From a virus, in IMG/VR virus record IMGVR_UViG_3300047546_002559, positions 1 to 64,000 of that record: a DNA stretch of 64,000 nt; one strand, 5' to 3'. The position numbers were made by a program, and so were the translations under genes. Positions within the stretch are counted from its first letter, which is position 1, and the number at the start of each line of letters is the position of its first letter. The notes under the pieces were generated by a model, which ran no database searches, was not told the DNA's origin, and saw only the letters and a list, made by a program, of their open reading frames with translations. Shown here piece after piece: positions 1 to 6,804 of the stretch.

Positions 1-35
1 GGTGTAGGTAACCGCCCCATGAGGTGTAGGTAAGT
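1..35 (+). repeat. Two copies of dispersed motif A (GGTGTAGGTAA)
   Basis: GGTGTAGGTAA lies at 1-11 and the full 13-mer GGTGTAGGTAAGT at 23-35, upstream of the first gene. The same sequence recurs at many sites up to 13.5 kb. The stretch from 36 to 120 holds no gene; AAAGGAG at about 109-114 is the ribosome binding site of the first gene. Confidence 0.8.
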
Positions 36-120
36 AGGTGTCAACAGAAGTCGGGAAGTCTGACCCACGGGTGGTATGGTGTGCCTGTCCGTAACCAACC
101 GCTTACAAAGGAGCAATACA

Positions 121-846
121 ATGGACGCAACAACGGAGACAGCACTTCCGCAGTGCTGGCAAGATGTCAAGGACGCACTTGACGCAGGCATTGACCGAGT
201 GATTCTGTTCGGTCCTGCTGGAACTGGCAAGACCTACGCAGGCTTGTCGTTCGGAGACATTGAGGCTGGTGCGTACCGCCTCGTCTGCACCGAGGACATG
301 ACCAACATGGACGTAACTGGTGGCTTCATGCCGTCAGCGAACGGTGGCTTCCAGTGGCTTGACGGCTCTGCCCTCAAAGCGTGGAAGGGCAACGGAACGA
401 AGGGTGGTCGCCTCATCGTGGACGAAGTGGACAAGGCTGGTGGCGATGTGTTCGCAACCCTGCTCGCCATGCTGGATTCTCCCGAATCGGCTTCCTTCCA
501 GCACCCCGAGACTGGCGAGACTGTTCGCCCTCTTGACGGATTCTCTGCGGTGATGACCACCAACATTGAGAACATGAGCGAACTGCCCACGGCACTCGCT
601 GACCGCTTCCCGATTCGTATCCGAATCAACGAACCGCACCCGAACGCACTTCTCCGCTTGTCTCCCGACCTGCGTGGCTACGCCGTTCGCATGGCAGACG
701 GTGGCGAGGCTCGTATCTCGCTCCGTGCGTTCATGGCACTGGACAAGTTGCGCAAGTCGGTCGGAATGGAGCGAGCCTGCCAACTCACATTCGGCAACCG
801 TGCCATGCAGATTCTTGACGCTCTCGCAGTGGACGGAGTGCGCTGA
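121..846 (+). CDS. MoxR-like AAA+ ATPase
   Basis: This 241-residue protein is an AAA+ ATPase of the MoxR type. Walker A is GPAGTGKT (residues 31-38), Walker B is LIVDEVD (98-104), sensor 1 is the TTN at 147-149, and ADRF near 160-163 is the expected arginine-finger region. The ATG at 121 was preferred over the upstream ATG at 76 because AAAGGAG lies 8 bases before it and the conserved fold begins there. The stop is one base from the start of the VWA gene. MoxR ATPases usually work with VWA proteins as chaperone or metal-insertion pairs, so the two products probably form a complex. The substrate is unknown. Confidence 0.9.
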   Translation: MDATTETALPQCWQDVKDALDAGIDRVILFGPAGTGKTYAGLSFGDIEAGAYRLVCTEDMTNMDVTGGFMPSANGGFQWLDGSALKAWKGNGTKGGRLIVDEVDKAGGDVFATLLAMLDSPESASFQHPETGETVRPLDGFSAVMTTNIENMSELPTALADRFPIRIRINEPHPNALLRLSPDLRGYAVRMADGGEARISLRAFMALDKLRKSVGMERACQLTFGNRAMQILDALAVDGVR

Positions 847-847
847 A

Positions 848-2422
848 ATGTCGCTGAACCCTGCCAAGTCAGGTGTAGGTAAGTCGTTCCCCTCTCCGCT
901 CTCAGACGCAGAGAGGGGGGCGCACCGCCCTGAACCGAACATGCTCGGACGCAAAGACCTTGCCCATGAGCGTTGGACTGTTGAGGACTGCCGTGCCGTG
1001 CGTGGCGAGCCTCGTACCGACCTTGCACACCGTGTCATGTTCGCACCGTCAGCAGACGGTGAAATGGAGCGTGTCGTTCGTGCGCACGAAATGATGCATG
1101 CGAAGGTGTCGCCCTCGCCCGAGCAAATGGAAGTGTTTATCGCTCGCTCTATCGCCTCTGCTACTGCCATGACAGTTGTTGAGGAACTGCGAGTGAACTA
1201 CCTCTGTCAGAAGGCTGGCTTTGATGTCAAGACGCACCTCGCAGACGGAAACGAACTTTCCGCAGGCGAGCAACTTGCCAAGTCAAACGACTGGGCAGGC
1301 GCAGTGGCGACTTGTATCGCCACCGTTGGTACTGCCGGTCACAAGCCATTCCTGAACGGAATCCGCAGGCACAACCGAGCATGGGGTGACGCACTGGTGG
1401 ACATTGGCAAGCGAGCCATGAAGGAAATGCGCAAGGCTGACCAGTATCGCACACTCGCAAGCACCGATACCCATGAAGGCGTTGCTCCGTACGGATTCAC
1501 CCACACCGAGCGACTTGCCGAGTGGGTGGACAGGCTCGCCTCGTTCCCACCGCCGAAGTCTCGCAAGAACGACCCGAAGGGGAAGGCTGGCAAGAAGGAA
1601 GGCGAAGGCAAAGGTGTAGGTAAGTCCGAGGACGGTGACGGAGACAAGGAACACTCTGCCGAGTACGAGGAGACTGACGGAGAGAAGGAAGGCGATAGGG
1701 ACGGAAACCCACACGGCAAAGTCACCCCTGCTGAATCAGGTGGTGCGAGCCGTTGGGCAGAACTGCGTGTCAGTCGTGAACCGTTGCCTCGTTACCACTA
1801 CGGCTCAATGGGCAAGAAGCGAATCGCCACGAATGTCGGTATTCGCCCACGGCGCATGCACCGCTACATGACCGACCCTGCGAAGCGTGTCTTTGACAAG
1901 ACGGTGCGTGGTAGTGGTGGCATGGTCATCATTGACGCAAGTGGGTCAATGTCATTCACCACCGAGCAAATCGCAGAAATCATTGAGAACGCTCAGGGTG
2001 CGACTGTCCTCATCTACTCCGACCGTGGGCGTGGCAAGGGTGACCAGCCGAACGCATGGGTCGTGGCAGACAAGGGACGCATGGTGGAGAATGTGGAATA
2101 CATTGACTACGGACACGGCAACGGCGTGGACTTCCCTGCTATTGAGTGGGGCGTGAGGAATCGTCAATACAAGAACACTCCGCTCGTGTGGGTCACAGAC
2201 GGTGGGGTGTGCGGTGCAAATGACGGATTCTCCGACCTGCTCGCCATGCAGTGCATTACATACGCTCGTCAGCACCGCTACATCGTGGTTCCCCACATTG
2301 AGGAAGCCATTGAGCAGTTGCGCAACCTGAAAGTGAATGGCAAGGCACACAGCGTGTTCCCATACACATTCCGCAACATCTACTACAAGCACATGGGAGT
2401 ACCGCTCCCCGAGCGTGAGTAG
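848..2422 (+). CDS. VWA-domain protein with N-terminal HExxH motif (DUF2201-like)
   Basis: This 524-residue protein has three parts. The N-terminal half carries HEMMH (residues 80-84), the zincin HExxH signature, followed by a possible third ligand in VVEEL (110-114). A charged low-complexity linker spans about 236-297. A C-terminal VWA-like domain has the MIDAS motif DASGSMS (363-369). This order matches the putative-metallopeptidase plus VWA architecture of the DUF2201 families, which usually sit beside a MoxR ATPase, as here. Catalysis is not proven. Two copies of motif A (872-884 and 1613-1625) fall in frame and are both translated as GVGKS, which looks like a by-product of the DNA repeat, not a P-loop. 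Confidence 0.8.
   Translation: MSLNPAKSGVGKSFPSPLSDAERGAHRPEPNMLGRKDLAHERWTVEDCRAVRGEPRTDLAHRVMFAPSADGEMERVVRAHEMMHAKVSPSPEQMEVFIARSIASATAMTVVEELRVNYLCQKAGFDVKTHLADGNELSAGEQLAKSNDWAGAVATCIATVGTAGHKPFLNGIRRHNRAWGDALVDIGKRAMKEMRKADQYRTLASTDTHEGVAPYGFTHTERLAEWVDRLASFPPPKSRKNDPKGKAGKKEGEGKGVGKSEDGDGDKEHSAEYEETDGEKEGDRDGNPHGKVTPAESGGASRWAELRVSREPLPRYHYGSMGKKRIATNVGIRPRRMHRYMTDPAKRVFDKTVRGSGGMVIIDASGSMSFTTEQIAEIIENAQGATVLIYSDRGRGKGDQPNAWVVADKGRMVENVEYIDYGHGNGVDFPAIEWGVRNRQYKNTPLVWVTDGGVCGANDGFSDLLAMQCITYARQHRYIVVPHIEEAIEQLRNLKVNGKAHSVFPYTFRNIYYKHMGVPLPERE
872..884 (+). repeat. Motif A copy inside CDS
   Basis: An exact GGTGTAGGTAAGT begins 24 bases after the start codon of the VWA gene. A second exact in-frame copy lies at 1613-1625. 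Confidence 0.8.
1613..1625 (+). repeat. Motif A copy inside CDS
   Basis: An exact GGTGTAGGTAAGT lies in the part of the VWA gene that encodes the charged linker. Confidence 0.8.
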
Positions 2423-2434
2423 GTGTAGGTAAGT
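2422..2434 (+). repeat. Motif A copy at stop codon
   Basis: An exact GGTGTAGGTAAGT begins on the last base of the VWA stop codon. The 168-base gap that follows (2423-2590) holds no clear gene. Confidence 0.8.
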
Positions 2435-2486
2435 CGCCCGAGAGGGTGGCGGTGGGCTTGGACACTCACCGTCACCCGAACGGCGT

Positions 2487-2516
2487 TGGTACAAGAGTTA
2501 CCTACACCTTGTACCA
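2487..2516 (+). promoter_or_regulatory. Hairpin displaying inverted motif A in its loop
   Basis: TGGTACAAG (2487-2495) pairs perfectly with CTTGTACCA (2508-2516), a 9-bp stem. The 12-base loop AGTTACCTACAC (2496-2507) is the reverse complement of motif A. As RNA the loop could pair with motif A copies in other transcripts. No T-run follows, so it is not a simple terminator. Confidence 0.6.
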
Positions 2517-2581
2517 CCACTGCCCCGAGCGTGAGAGCCATGCTCCTTTGGTTCTCCGCAGGGGCGGTGGGAAAGGGGAGC

Positions 2582-2594
2582 AGTGTAGGTATGT
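2582..2594 (+). repeat. Motif A copy overlapping a start codon
   Basis: AGTGTAGGTATGT contains the ATG (2591-2593) of the next gene, so the motif occupies the ribosome-binding position. Confidence 0.65.
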
Positions 2595-2830
2595 TGGAAT
2601 CGGTACTAGGAACAGAGGCAAGCACAGTGGACGAAGAAGAACTACTAGACGAGTTGTATGACACCCTCACGAATCTCTGTCACCACTACGAAGGAATGAA
2701 GCGTGAACTCGCAAAGGGCGACTACACGGCAGAGCAAGCGGAACGAGACTGGACTGCACTCACATACAACGAGGGAATGAATGTTCTGCCGATACTGGCA
2801 GACATGTTTCAGAAAGTGAAAGAACCATGA
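2591..2830 (+). CDS. Small acidic hypothetical protein
   Basis: This 79-residue protein is acidic and predicted helical. It begins at the ATG inside a motif A copy and ends in an ATGA overlap with the next gene. I do not recognise a family. The coupling to the downstream gene and the absence of a better reading frame support it being real. Confidence 0.65.
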   Translation: MLESVLGTEASTVDEEELLDELYDTLTNLCHHYEGMKRELAKGDYTAEQAERDWTALTYNEGMNVLPILADMFQKVKEP

Positions 2831-2973
2831 GAACGCCACGACCCGAACAGCCCGAAGGACATGAGAGCAAGTGTCCGTGCGCACAGTGCGACTCATGGGC
2901 ATACGCACTCATTGAGTGGGAACAGCAAGAAGTCACTGCTGGTCGTGACCCGTGGGCAGAGTACCGCCTATGA
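2827..2973 (+). CDS. Small Cys-containing protein
   Basis: This 48-residue reading frame starts in an ATGA overlap with the previous gene and ends in an ATGA overlap with the next one. It has a C-P-C-A-Q-C cluster near residues 21-26, suggesting a small metal-binding knuckle, then a Trp/Glu-rich tail. The function is unknown. The double stop-start overlap is the main evidence. Confidence 0.55.
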   Translation: MRTPRPEQPEGHESKCPCAQCDSWAYALIEWEQQEVTAGRDPWAEYRL

Positions 2974-3407
2974 CCCACTTACCTACACTCGTCCTGCTCA
3001 CGCTCGCAGTCGTGCTTGCAGGCATGCTCACTGCATGCACGGTGCATGCTCACAGCATGCTCGTACTGCCAGTGGTACTAGGTGTAGGTAAGTCCTACGA
3101 CTCTCGCTTTGCGCTCTCCCACGACATGAGAGAGAGTGAACGCCACACGCAGTACAGCGTTCCTAGTTTCAGAGAATCCGACCAACCGACTTGCCACGTC
3201 ACGATTCCTGCCGATTCTGCGACACGCAGTGTTGCCCAGAAGACGGCCGTGTGCGTCAGCGCAAGAAGGACGAATCCGAGAAGTGCGTTCGGCTCTCGCC
3301 GGCTCCGGCTGCGCTTCTTTGGGGCAGGAGCCCCGCTTGAAATCGGAGAATCTCGGAAAGCCCTCGGAAAGCTGCCAGAAGATTTATTTGTGTTTTTCCA
3401 ATTTTGA
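2970..3407 (+). CDS. Putative lipoprotein-signal protein, C-terminal half uncertain
   Basis: The first 23 or so residues form a hydrophobic signal ending in LTAC, a lipobox, so the product may be a lipoprotein. It is 145 codons long. The start overlaps the previous stop by ATGA. The segment after about residue 60 is Arg-rich and looks less protein-like, and another frame over 3191-3340 encodes a Cys-rich peptide, so the real product could be shorter or frameshifted. A motif A copy (3081-3093) is in frame as GVGKS, and an inverted copy lies at 2977-2990, just after the start. Confidence 0.45.
   Translation: MTHLPTLVLLTLAVVLAGMLTACTVHAHSMLVLPVVLGVGKSYDSRFALSHDMRESERHTQYSVPSFRESDQPTCHVTIPADSATRSVAQKTAVCVSARRTNPRSAFGSRRLRLRFFGAGAPLEIGESRKALGKLPEDLFVFFQF
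3081..3093 (+). repeat. Motif A copy
   Basis: This is an exact GGTGTAGGTAAGT about 100 bases after an inverted copy (ACTTACCTACACTC, 2977-2990). Confidence 0.8.
3191..3340 (+). CDS. Possible small zinc-finger protein (TTG start)
   Basis: In the frame of 3191 the translation begins with TTG and carries a CRFCDTQCCPED cluster near residues 7-18, with another Cys about 20 residues later. It is a 49-residue candidate Zn-binding protein overlapping the C-terminal part of the lipoprotein frame. It has no clear ribosome binding site, so it is an alternative reading only. Confidence 0.25.
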   Translation: MPRHDSCRFCDTQCCPEDGRVRQRKKDESEKCVRLSPAPAALLWGRSPA

Positions 3408-3439
3408 GAAACCATGCCATCTCCTCGTGCGGGAACTAA

Positions 3440-3456
3440 TTGACGGTGGTGGAAGA
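3440..3456 (+). repeat. Motif B copy (TTGACGGTGGTGGAAGA)
   Basis: This is an exact copy of the second dispersed motif, in the gap before the leftward regulator gene. No good -10 box follows at 16-18 bases. The remaining bases 3408-3466 hold no gene. Confidence 0.75.
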
Positions 3457-3466
3457 CCTTGGCGGC

Positions 3467-3841
3467 CTACGAGATTTTTAGTTTTTTGATTATCTGATGT
3501 ACGCGCTGCCGCGACAAATCAAACTCATCTGCGATTTCACGCAGCGACTTGCCAGAAATCCGAAGTTCGCGAATTGATTCATTTCTTGCAGAATCCGTCG
3601 CCGGCCCTGGCTGGAATGGACCCCACTGCCAACCATTGATTTGCTCAAGCCTGGTTACACGTGCTGCAGGAAGTTGATTTTTGCGAAATCTCTGACGGAT
3701 ATAGCCGGCCCATGCACCGAGAGAAATTTCTTTTTCATTTACGATTTCAATATGAGATGCTGGAATCTTCGAATTTCCATTTTTTGAAATGTAAAGCTCG
3801 AGGGCCTCGACATACATATTGAATTTTGTGCTGTTGTCCAT
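3467..3841 (-). CDS. Helicase-associated (HA) domain plus HTH regulator
   Basis: The 124-residue protein joins two DNA-binding elements. Residues about 5-75 match the helicase-associated domain, with spaced W, R-V-x-x-L and GWQWG motifs. Residues about 95-122 form a sigma-70 region 4-type helix-turn-helix (SLREIADEFDLSRQRVHQII). HA domains are usually tandem C-terminal repeats of helicases, and here one is fused to an HTH with no helicase. It is divergent from the early genes. A 14-bp palindrome (3858-3871) lies in its own leader, so autoregulation and control of the divergent promoter are likely. This is inferred. Confidence 0.75.
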   Translation of the reverse strand: MDNSTKFNMYVEALELYISKNGNSKIPASHIEIVNEKEISLGAWAGYIRQRFRKNQLPAARVTRLEQINGWQWGPFQPGPATDSARNESIRELRISGKSLREIADEFDLSRQRVHQIIKKLKIS

Positions 3842-3857
3842 AGACGAGATATTAGTA

Positions 3858-3871
3858 CGAACATATGTTCG
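3858..3871. promoter_or_regulatory. Perfect 14-bp palindrome, candidate operator
   Basis: CGAACATATGTTCG is a perfect inverted repeat 17 bases upstream of the leftward HA/HTH start. On the minus strand a TTGACT box (3890-3885) lies 14 bases upstream of the palindrome, placing the palindrome at the expected -10 position. That is ideal for repression. Confidence 0.6.
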
Positions 3872-3931
3872 GTGCTGGTGAAAAAGTCAAAAATCTCGTT
3901 TTTTATTTACTGGCAGCATTTAAAAATCTAG

Positions 3932-3960
3932 TTGACAAAACCGACGGTGGTGGATAAGAT
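3932..3960 (+). promoter_or_regulatory. Sigma70-type promoter, near-leaderless
   Basis: TTGACA (3932-3937), a 17-base spacer and TAAGAT (3955-3960) are followed 6 bases later by the ATG at 3967, so the transcript would be leaderless or nearly so. The spacer contains the GACGGTGGTGGA core of motif B. Confidence 0.7.
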
Positions 3961-3966
3961 GTTGAC

Positions 3967-4194
3967 ATGCAAGTCCAGACGCTCATAGAAGCATTGCAGA
4001 AGCTGGATAAGGACGCAGAGATTTGTGCACTTATCTACACCAAAGACCAGTTTGATTACGACCCCGACGATGAGGTTGAACTGACCACCGAGGACTGGAA
4101 CAAACTGTGTCAAGAGTTTGACGAAACCCCTTTTGCGGACATATGGGAATCCATTGCTATGGGCGTCAGCGATTATGCAAAGGACAAGGACTAA
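3967..4194 (+). CDS. Small acidic hypothetical protein
   Basis: This 75-residue, strongly acidic protein (runs such as DYDPDDEVEL) sits directly behind a good promoter. It is the first gene of a coupled early operon and its stop overlaps the next ATG by one base. I do not recognise the family. Small acidic early proteins of phages often bind host factors, but nothing here shows that. Confidence 0.7.
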   Translation: MQVQTLIEALQKLDKDAEICALIYTKDQFDYDPDDEVELTTEDWNKLCQEFDETPFADIWESIAMGVSDYAKDKD

Positions 4195-4373
4195 TGGGAC
4201 TAGTCAGTCACATAGTTACCTACAAAGTAGGTAAATCACGTGGACGCCGTAAAGCCGAACGAAATCAGCCAAAGGCGGAAGACTCACGTGACCCAGACTG
4301 CCTGAATTATGCGTCTTTTTGTAAGCACTTCGGCAGCTGTGATGGTCAAAAATGCGAATACGAGGAGGTATAG
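4194..4373 (+). CDS. Small basic Cys-rich protein
   Basis: The 59-residue product has a basic N-terminal half (KSRGRRKAERN) and a C-terminal four-cysteine segment (C at about 39, 44, 50 and 55), suggesting a zinc knuckle. The start overlaps the previous stop (TAATG). A DNA hairpin (TTACCTAC/GTAGGTAA, 4216-4234) made of two facing partial motif A copies lies 22 bases after the start. The function is unknown. Confidence 0.6.
   Translation: MGLVSHIVTYKVGKSRGRRKAERNQPKAEDSRDPDCLNYASFCKHFGSCDGQKCEYEEV
4216..4234 (+). repeat. Hairpin of two facing motif A half-copies
   Basis: TTACCTAC (4216-4223) and GTAGGTAA (4227-4234) form an 8-bp stem with a 3-base AAA loop, immediately inside a coding start. 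As RNA it could control translation of this short gene. Confidence 0.6.
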
Positions 4374-4380
4374 GTAAGTG
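4367..4380 (+). repeat. Motif A-like copy at a GTG start
   Basis: GGTATAGGTAAGTG overlaps AGGAGG at its left and the GTG start codon (4378-4380) at its right. Confidence 0.65.
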
Positions 4381-4611
4381 CCTGTATACAGAGTTCAAGT
4401 AATGGTCGGCGTGGATGTGGAAGCAGAATCGCCCCAGCGTGCCATGGGTGAGGCAATCACAAAAGTTCGTCAAGAACTCGGCGAAGACCCAATTGCTCCA
4501 ATGCCAAAACCAGCTTGGGTTACTGGAATTGTTCAGTGCGACCCACTCGACTGGGGTCATACGGCTATCGAGGGTTATATGGTTTTCGAGACATCGGCGA
4601 AACCAGCCTAA
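4378..4611 (+). CDS. Hypothetical protein
   Basis: This 77-residue protein starts at GTG, with AGGAGG (4363-4368) 9 bases upstream. It has an alternating pattern of hydrophobic strands (VYRVQVMVGVDVEAES) and a helix. It resembles small alpha/beta phage proteins of unknown role. Its stop overlaps the next ATG by one base. Confidence 0.7.
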   Translation: MPVYRVQVMVGVDVEAESPQRAMGEAITKVRQELGEDPIAPMPKPAWVTGIVQCDPLDWGHTAIEGYMVFETSAKPA

Positions 4612-4760
4612 TGCCAGCGTACGAATGTACCGAATGTGGTTCAGTCGCGTTTATCCATGACGCGTGCGAGCTCTGCGGCCTCGAGACGGATTTCTTCAAA
4701 AATCAAAAATCTTCCCTGGCCGCTGCGGCCGCGGACTCCACAGAAAAAGAGAAAAAATGA
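4611..4760 (+). CDS. Small rubredoxin-type zinc ribbon protein
   Basis: This 49-residue protein has two CxxC pairs (ECTECG near residue 5 and CELCG near 20), the layout of a zinc ribbon. An Ala-rich segment and a charged tail follow. The stop overlaps the next gene by ATGA. It may act as an adaptor or DNA-binding knuckle. Confidence 0.6.
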   Translation: MPAYECTECGSVAFIHDACELCGLETDFFKNQKSSLAAAAADSTEKEKK

Positions 4761-5221
4761 ACAACGAATACTGGGACACGTCTGGGAATGCAAGCCCATT
4801 TGAAAAAAACAAGCTCGTCGAAATGTTGACAAAGTCAGGCGCTGAGCTCGACGTAGCTCATGAAGTTGCAAATCAGCTTTCTCTGATTGACGAAGAGAAC
4901 AACAACGTAATTTTCATTTTTACCGACGACAACCAGATGGTTGTAACTGGAATTCATGTACCTGCAGAGTCTCTTAACGGAGAAACTGGACCAGTGCTTA
5001 TGCGTGGCGGAAACGATAAATCGATAATCGCAGCTTTCTCTCGAGACTTCATCGTCGAGAAACTTGAAAAAGTCGAATTAATGGAGGAGGGAGCGGGGCT
5101 CCACAGAGCTGGCGATGCCGAATGGATTACTGAGTTGGAGAATCTCGCCGAGCTAGTTAGAATCGAAATGAAAGCCAACCCCCCAGAGAGCTGGGATGAC
5201 CTGTTGGCAGGGGGTAACTAG
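4757..5221 (+). CDS. Hypothetical protein
   Basis: The 154-residue acidic protein has no motif I recognise. It starts in an ATGA overlap with the zinc-ribbon gene. Helical ends flank a strand-rich centre (NVIFIFTDDNQMVVTGIHV). Its position in the early coupled operon is the only functional clue. Confidence 0.7.
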   Translation: MNNEYWDTSGNASPFEKNKLVEMLTKSGAELDVAHEVANQLSLIDEENNNVIFIFTDDNQMVVTGIHVPAESLNGETGPVLMRGGNDKSIIAAFSRDFIVEKLEKVELMEEGAGLHRAGDAEWITELENLAELVRIEMKANPPESWDDLLAGGN

Positions 5222-5225
5222 AAAG

Positions 5226-5912
5226 ATGTTGACGGTGGTGGAAGAGATGGAACCAGGGAACCCAAGGTCATGGAACGAGGCTGCGGCAATCTGCGTTTCT
5301 GAGATTTTTGACGAAATTGGCGGACCTCTGGGGCATCTTCGAAAAGTAGAAGAAAATGGAAAAAACAGAATTGTGAGCTCGAGCGGCCCGGCGGCAGAAA
5401 TCGAGAATTCTTTAAATTCTGTACTCGAAGGCCTTTCGATAATCGATAATCAATTCGAGGGAATGGTCCAATCTAGGGAATGGTTCCCGTCGGACCAGAT
5501 GTGCTGGGTAGAAGAATGGAAAAATCTCGGCTCCATCGCGGCAGCTGCTGGCATCAAAAACGGAAATTTATTCAATATCCACCAGGGCCCTGGCGGTCAT
5601 CCAGAAAATCTGATTTCCTCAGCTTCCGCGGCAGCTTCACTCGACAGCTGGATGCTTCGCGAAGACATCACATCGACACTGATTCGTAAACAATCAGATT
5701 ACGGACATCACAATATTGCGCGTTTTGGTCGACACGGTCTCGTCGTGCGCTGCCATGACAAAATCGCAAGATTGAAGAATTTGCATCTGGCCCGCGGCGG
5801 CCAGGCAGCCAACGAATCACTTACTGATACCTACACCGATATTGTCGGATACTCCGCGATTGGGATGATGTGGGAACGTGGGTGGTTTCTGTTAGATTTA
5901 ACCAGAGACTAG
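5226..5912 (+). CDS. Nmad1 (DUF1599)-domain protein
   Basis: Residues about 148-228 of this 228-residue protein match the nucleotide-modification-associated domain 1, with the landmarks K-x-x-DYGHHNIARFG, GLVVRCHDKIARLKNL, the DTYTDIVGYS segment and a hydrophobic C-terminal helix. The family is widespread in phages and is linked by context to DNA base modification. Its biochemical role is not settled. The N-terminal half is not recognised. The ATG at 5226 is used; GTG at 5235 or ATG at 5247 are alternatives because the gene begins inside a motif B copy. An inverted motif A copy lies at 5826-5837. Confidence 0.75.
   Translation: MLTVVEEMEPGNPRSWNEAAAICVSEIFDEIGGPLGHLRKVEENGKNRIVSSSGPAAEIENSLNSVLEGLSIIDNQFEGMVQSREWFPSDQMCWVEEWKNLGSIAAAAGIKNGNLFNIHQGPGGHPENLISSASAAASLDSWMLREDITSTLIRKQSDYGHHNIARFGRHGLVVRCHDKIARLKNLHLARGGQAANESLTDTYTDIVGYSAIGMMWERGWFLLDLTRD
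5229..5245 (+). repeat. Motif B copy at a gene start
   Basis: TTGACGGTGGTGGAAGA overlaps the first codons of the Nmad1 gene and is translated in frame as LTVVEE. No matching -10 box follows. Confidence 0.7.
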
Positions 5913-5919
5913 GAAGGGA

Positions 5920-5936
5920 TTGACGGTGGCGGAAGA
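5920..5936 (+). repeat. Motif B copy at a gene start
   Basis: TTGACGGTGGCGGAAGA spans the start of the next gene, just behind AGGAAGG (5911-5917). Confidence 0.7.
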
Positions 5937-6225
5937 GACGCAAAAAGCCGTATGGGAGAGGGCGCTCGGCGTCTCGATTAACTTCCCCGAAGACGACACG
6001 GATGAAATCGATGTATGGGCAGCATTTGCGTCGCCGGCTCCGATTATTAAACAGGAACATTTCCACCAGGCAATCGACGAGCTACCAGAAATAGAAGCAA
6101 TTATTGCCAAATCCTTGGTACACCATGGCGTGAATATCTGGCTCGGAATTCCAGAACACATAATCGAGGAGCTCGAGCGCGCCGGCTACAAAATCTCAAA
6201 AACGAGAAAATCTACGCGGCAGTAA
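5926..6225 (+). CDS. Hypothetical protein
   Basis: This is a 99-residue acidic protein. The GTG at 5926 was chosen over the TTG at 5920 because AGGAAGG lies 8 bases before the GTG and only 2 before the TTG. The start lies within a motif B copy. The C-terminus is basic (KISKTRKSTRQ). I do not recognise a family. Confidence 0.65.
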   Translation: MAEETQKAVWERALGVSINFPEDDTDEIDVWAAFASPAPIIKQEHFHQAIDELPEIEAIIAKSLVHHGVNIWLGIPEHIIEELERAGYKISKTRKSTRQ

Positions 6226-6231
6226 AAAGCC

Positions 6232-6243
6232 GGTGTAGGTAAC
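6232..6243 (+). repeat. Motif A copy upstream of a start
   Basis: GGTGTAGGTAAC lies 8 bases upstream of the ATG at 6252. Confidence 0.7.
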
Positions 6244-6251
6244 TACTAGAA

Positions 6252-6524
6252 ATGGAAAACATGAATACTCAAGAACTCGAAGTAAAGCTTCTTGAAGCCG
6301 TTCTTTACAACGAAGAAACGGGCGAGCTACACACCCCAGAAGAAAGGGCAGAAAATCTTGATGCAATTCGACTCAAGCTTATTGAGTTGGGTAATGCATT
6401 TGAAAAAATGGACGACATATCGATTGGGATAAGAATGGTATACATCCAGACTTTCATACGTGTCACTGAGACATATCTCGGAATTAACGAAAAACATGAA
6501 GAACTTCTGGACGCCGGCAGGTAA
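6252..6524 (+). CDS. Hypothetical helical protein
   Basis: The 90-residue product is predicted all-helical and acidic (repeated Glu/Leu heptad-like spacing). A start at the internal ATG (6261), with GGAAAA upstream, is equally possible. The function is unknown. Confidence 0.6.
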   Translation: MENMNTQELEVKLLEAVLYNEETGELHTPEERAENLDAIRLKLIELGNAFEKMDDISIGIRMVYIQTFIRVTETYLGINEKHEELLDAGR

Positions 6525-6526
6525 CC

Positions 6527-6682
6527 ATGGCGCCAGAAGACATCGAAGTGGAGTTTCTTGCTTTTCAAGAAAGCTGGCGCGACGACGTCCTGCTACGTGA
6601 GGCAGACATCAAAGCTGAATATCAGGATTTTTGTGATGCGCAGCGGGATGCTTACCTGGATGAGCTCGAGGCCGGCGAATGA
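6527..6682 (+). CDS. Small acidic helical protein
   Basis: This 51-codon frame (MAPEDIEVEFLAF...) is acidic and helical, begins 2 bases after the previous stop and ends in an ATGA overlap with the next gene. Tight packing supports it. The function is unknown. Confidence 0.5.
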   Translation: MAPEDIEVEFLAFQESWRDDVLLREADIKAEYQDFCDAQRDAYLDELEAGE

Positions 6683-6804
6683 AATTCTTCTTTTTCTCCT
6701 ACATGGCGCTGCTGGGATGGTTCTTTTTCTGGCTAAGGCCTCGTGTTAATGATGGCCGCATAGAAGACATAGTCAACAACATTCAAAAAAGGATAAAAAA
6801 ATAA
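6679..6804 (+). CDS. Small membrane protein
   Basis: This 41-residue frame has one aromatic-rich membrane segment (MKFFFFSYMALLGWFFFWL) followed by a basic cytoplasmic tail (QKRIKK). It overlaps both neighbours at its stop and start codons. Its role is unknown. Confidence 0.55.
   Translation: MKFFFFSYMALLGWFFFWLRPRVNDGRIEDIVNNIQKRIKK

Noticed and set aside
334-1170. Leftward 278-codon frame opposite the MoxR gene
   Set aside because: It is antisense to two conserved genes and has no ribosome site.
872-1625. GVGKS motifs as P-loops, and the AGGTAAGT as a 5' splice site
   Set aside because: The peptides come from a dispersed DNA repeat that also lies between genes; no intron folding or 3' boundary is seen.
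3136-3489. Rightward frame over the motif B copy at 3440
   Set aside because: It has no ribosome site, runs through a dispersed repeat and into the leftward regulator's end; the frames at 2970 and 3191 are better candidates.
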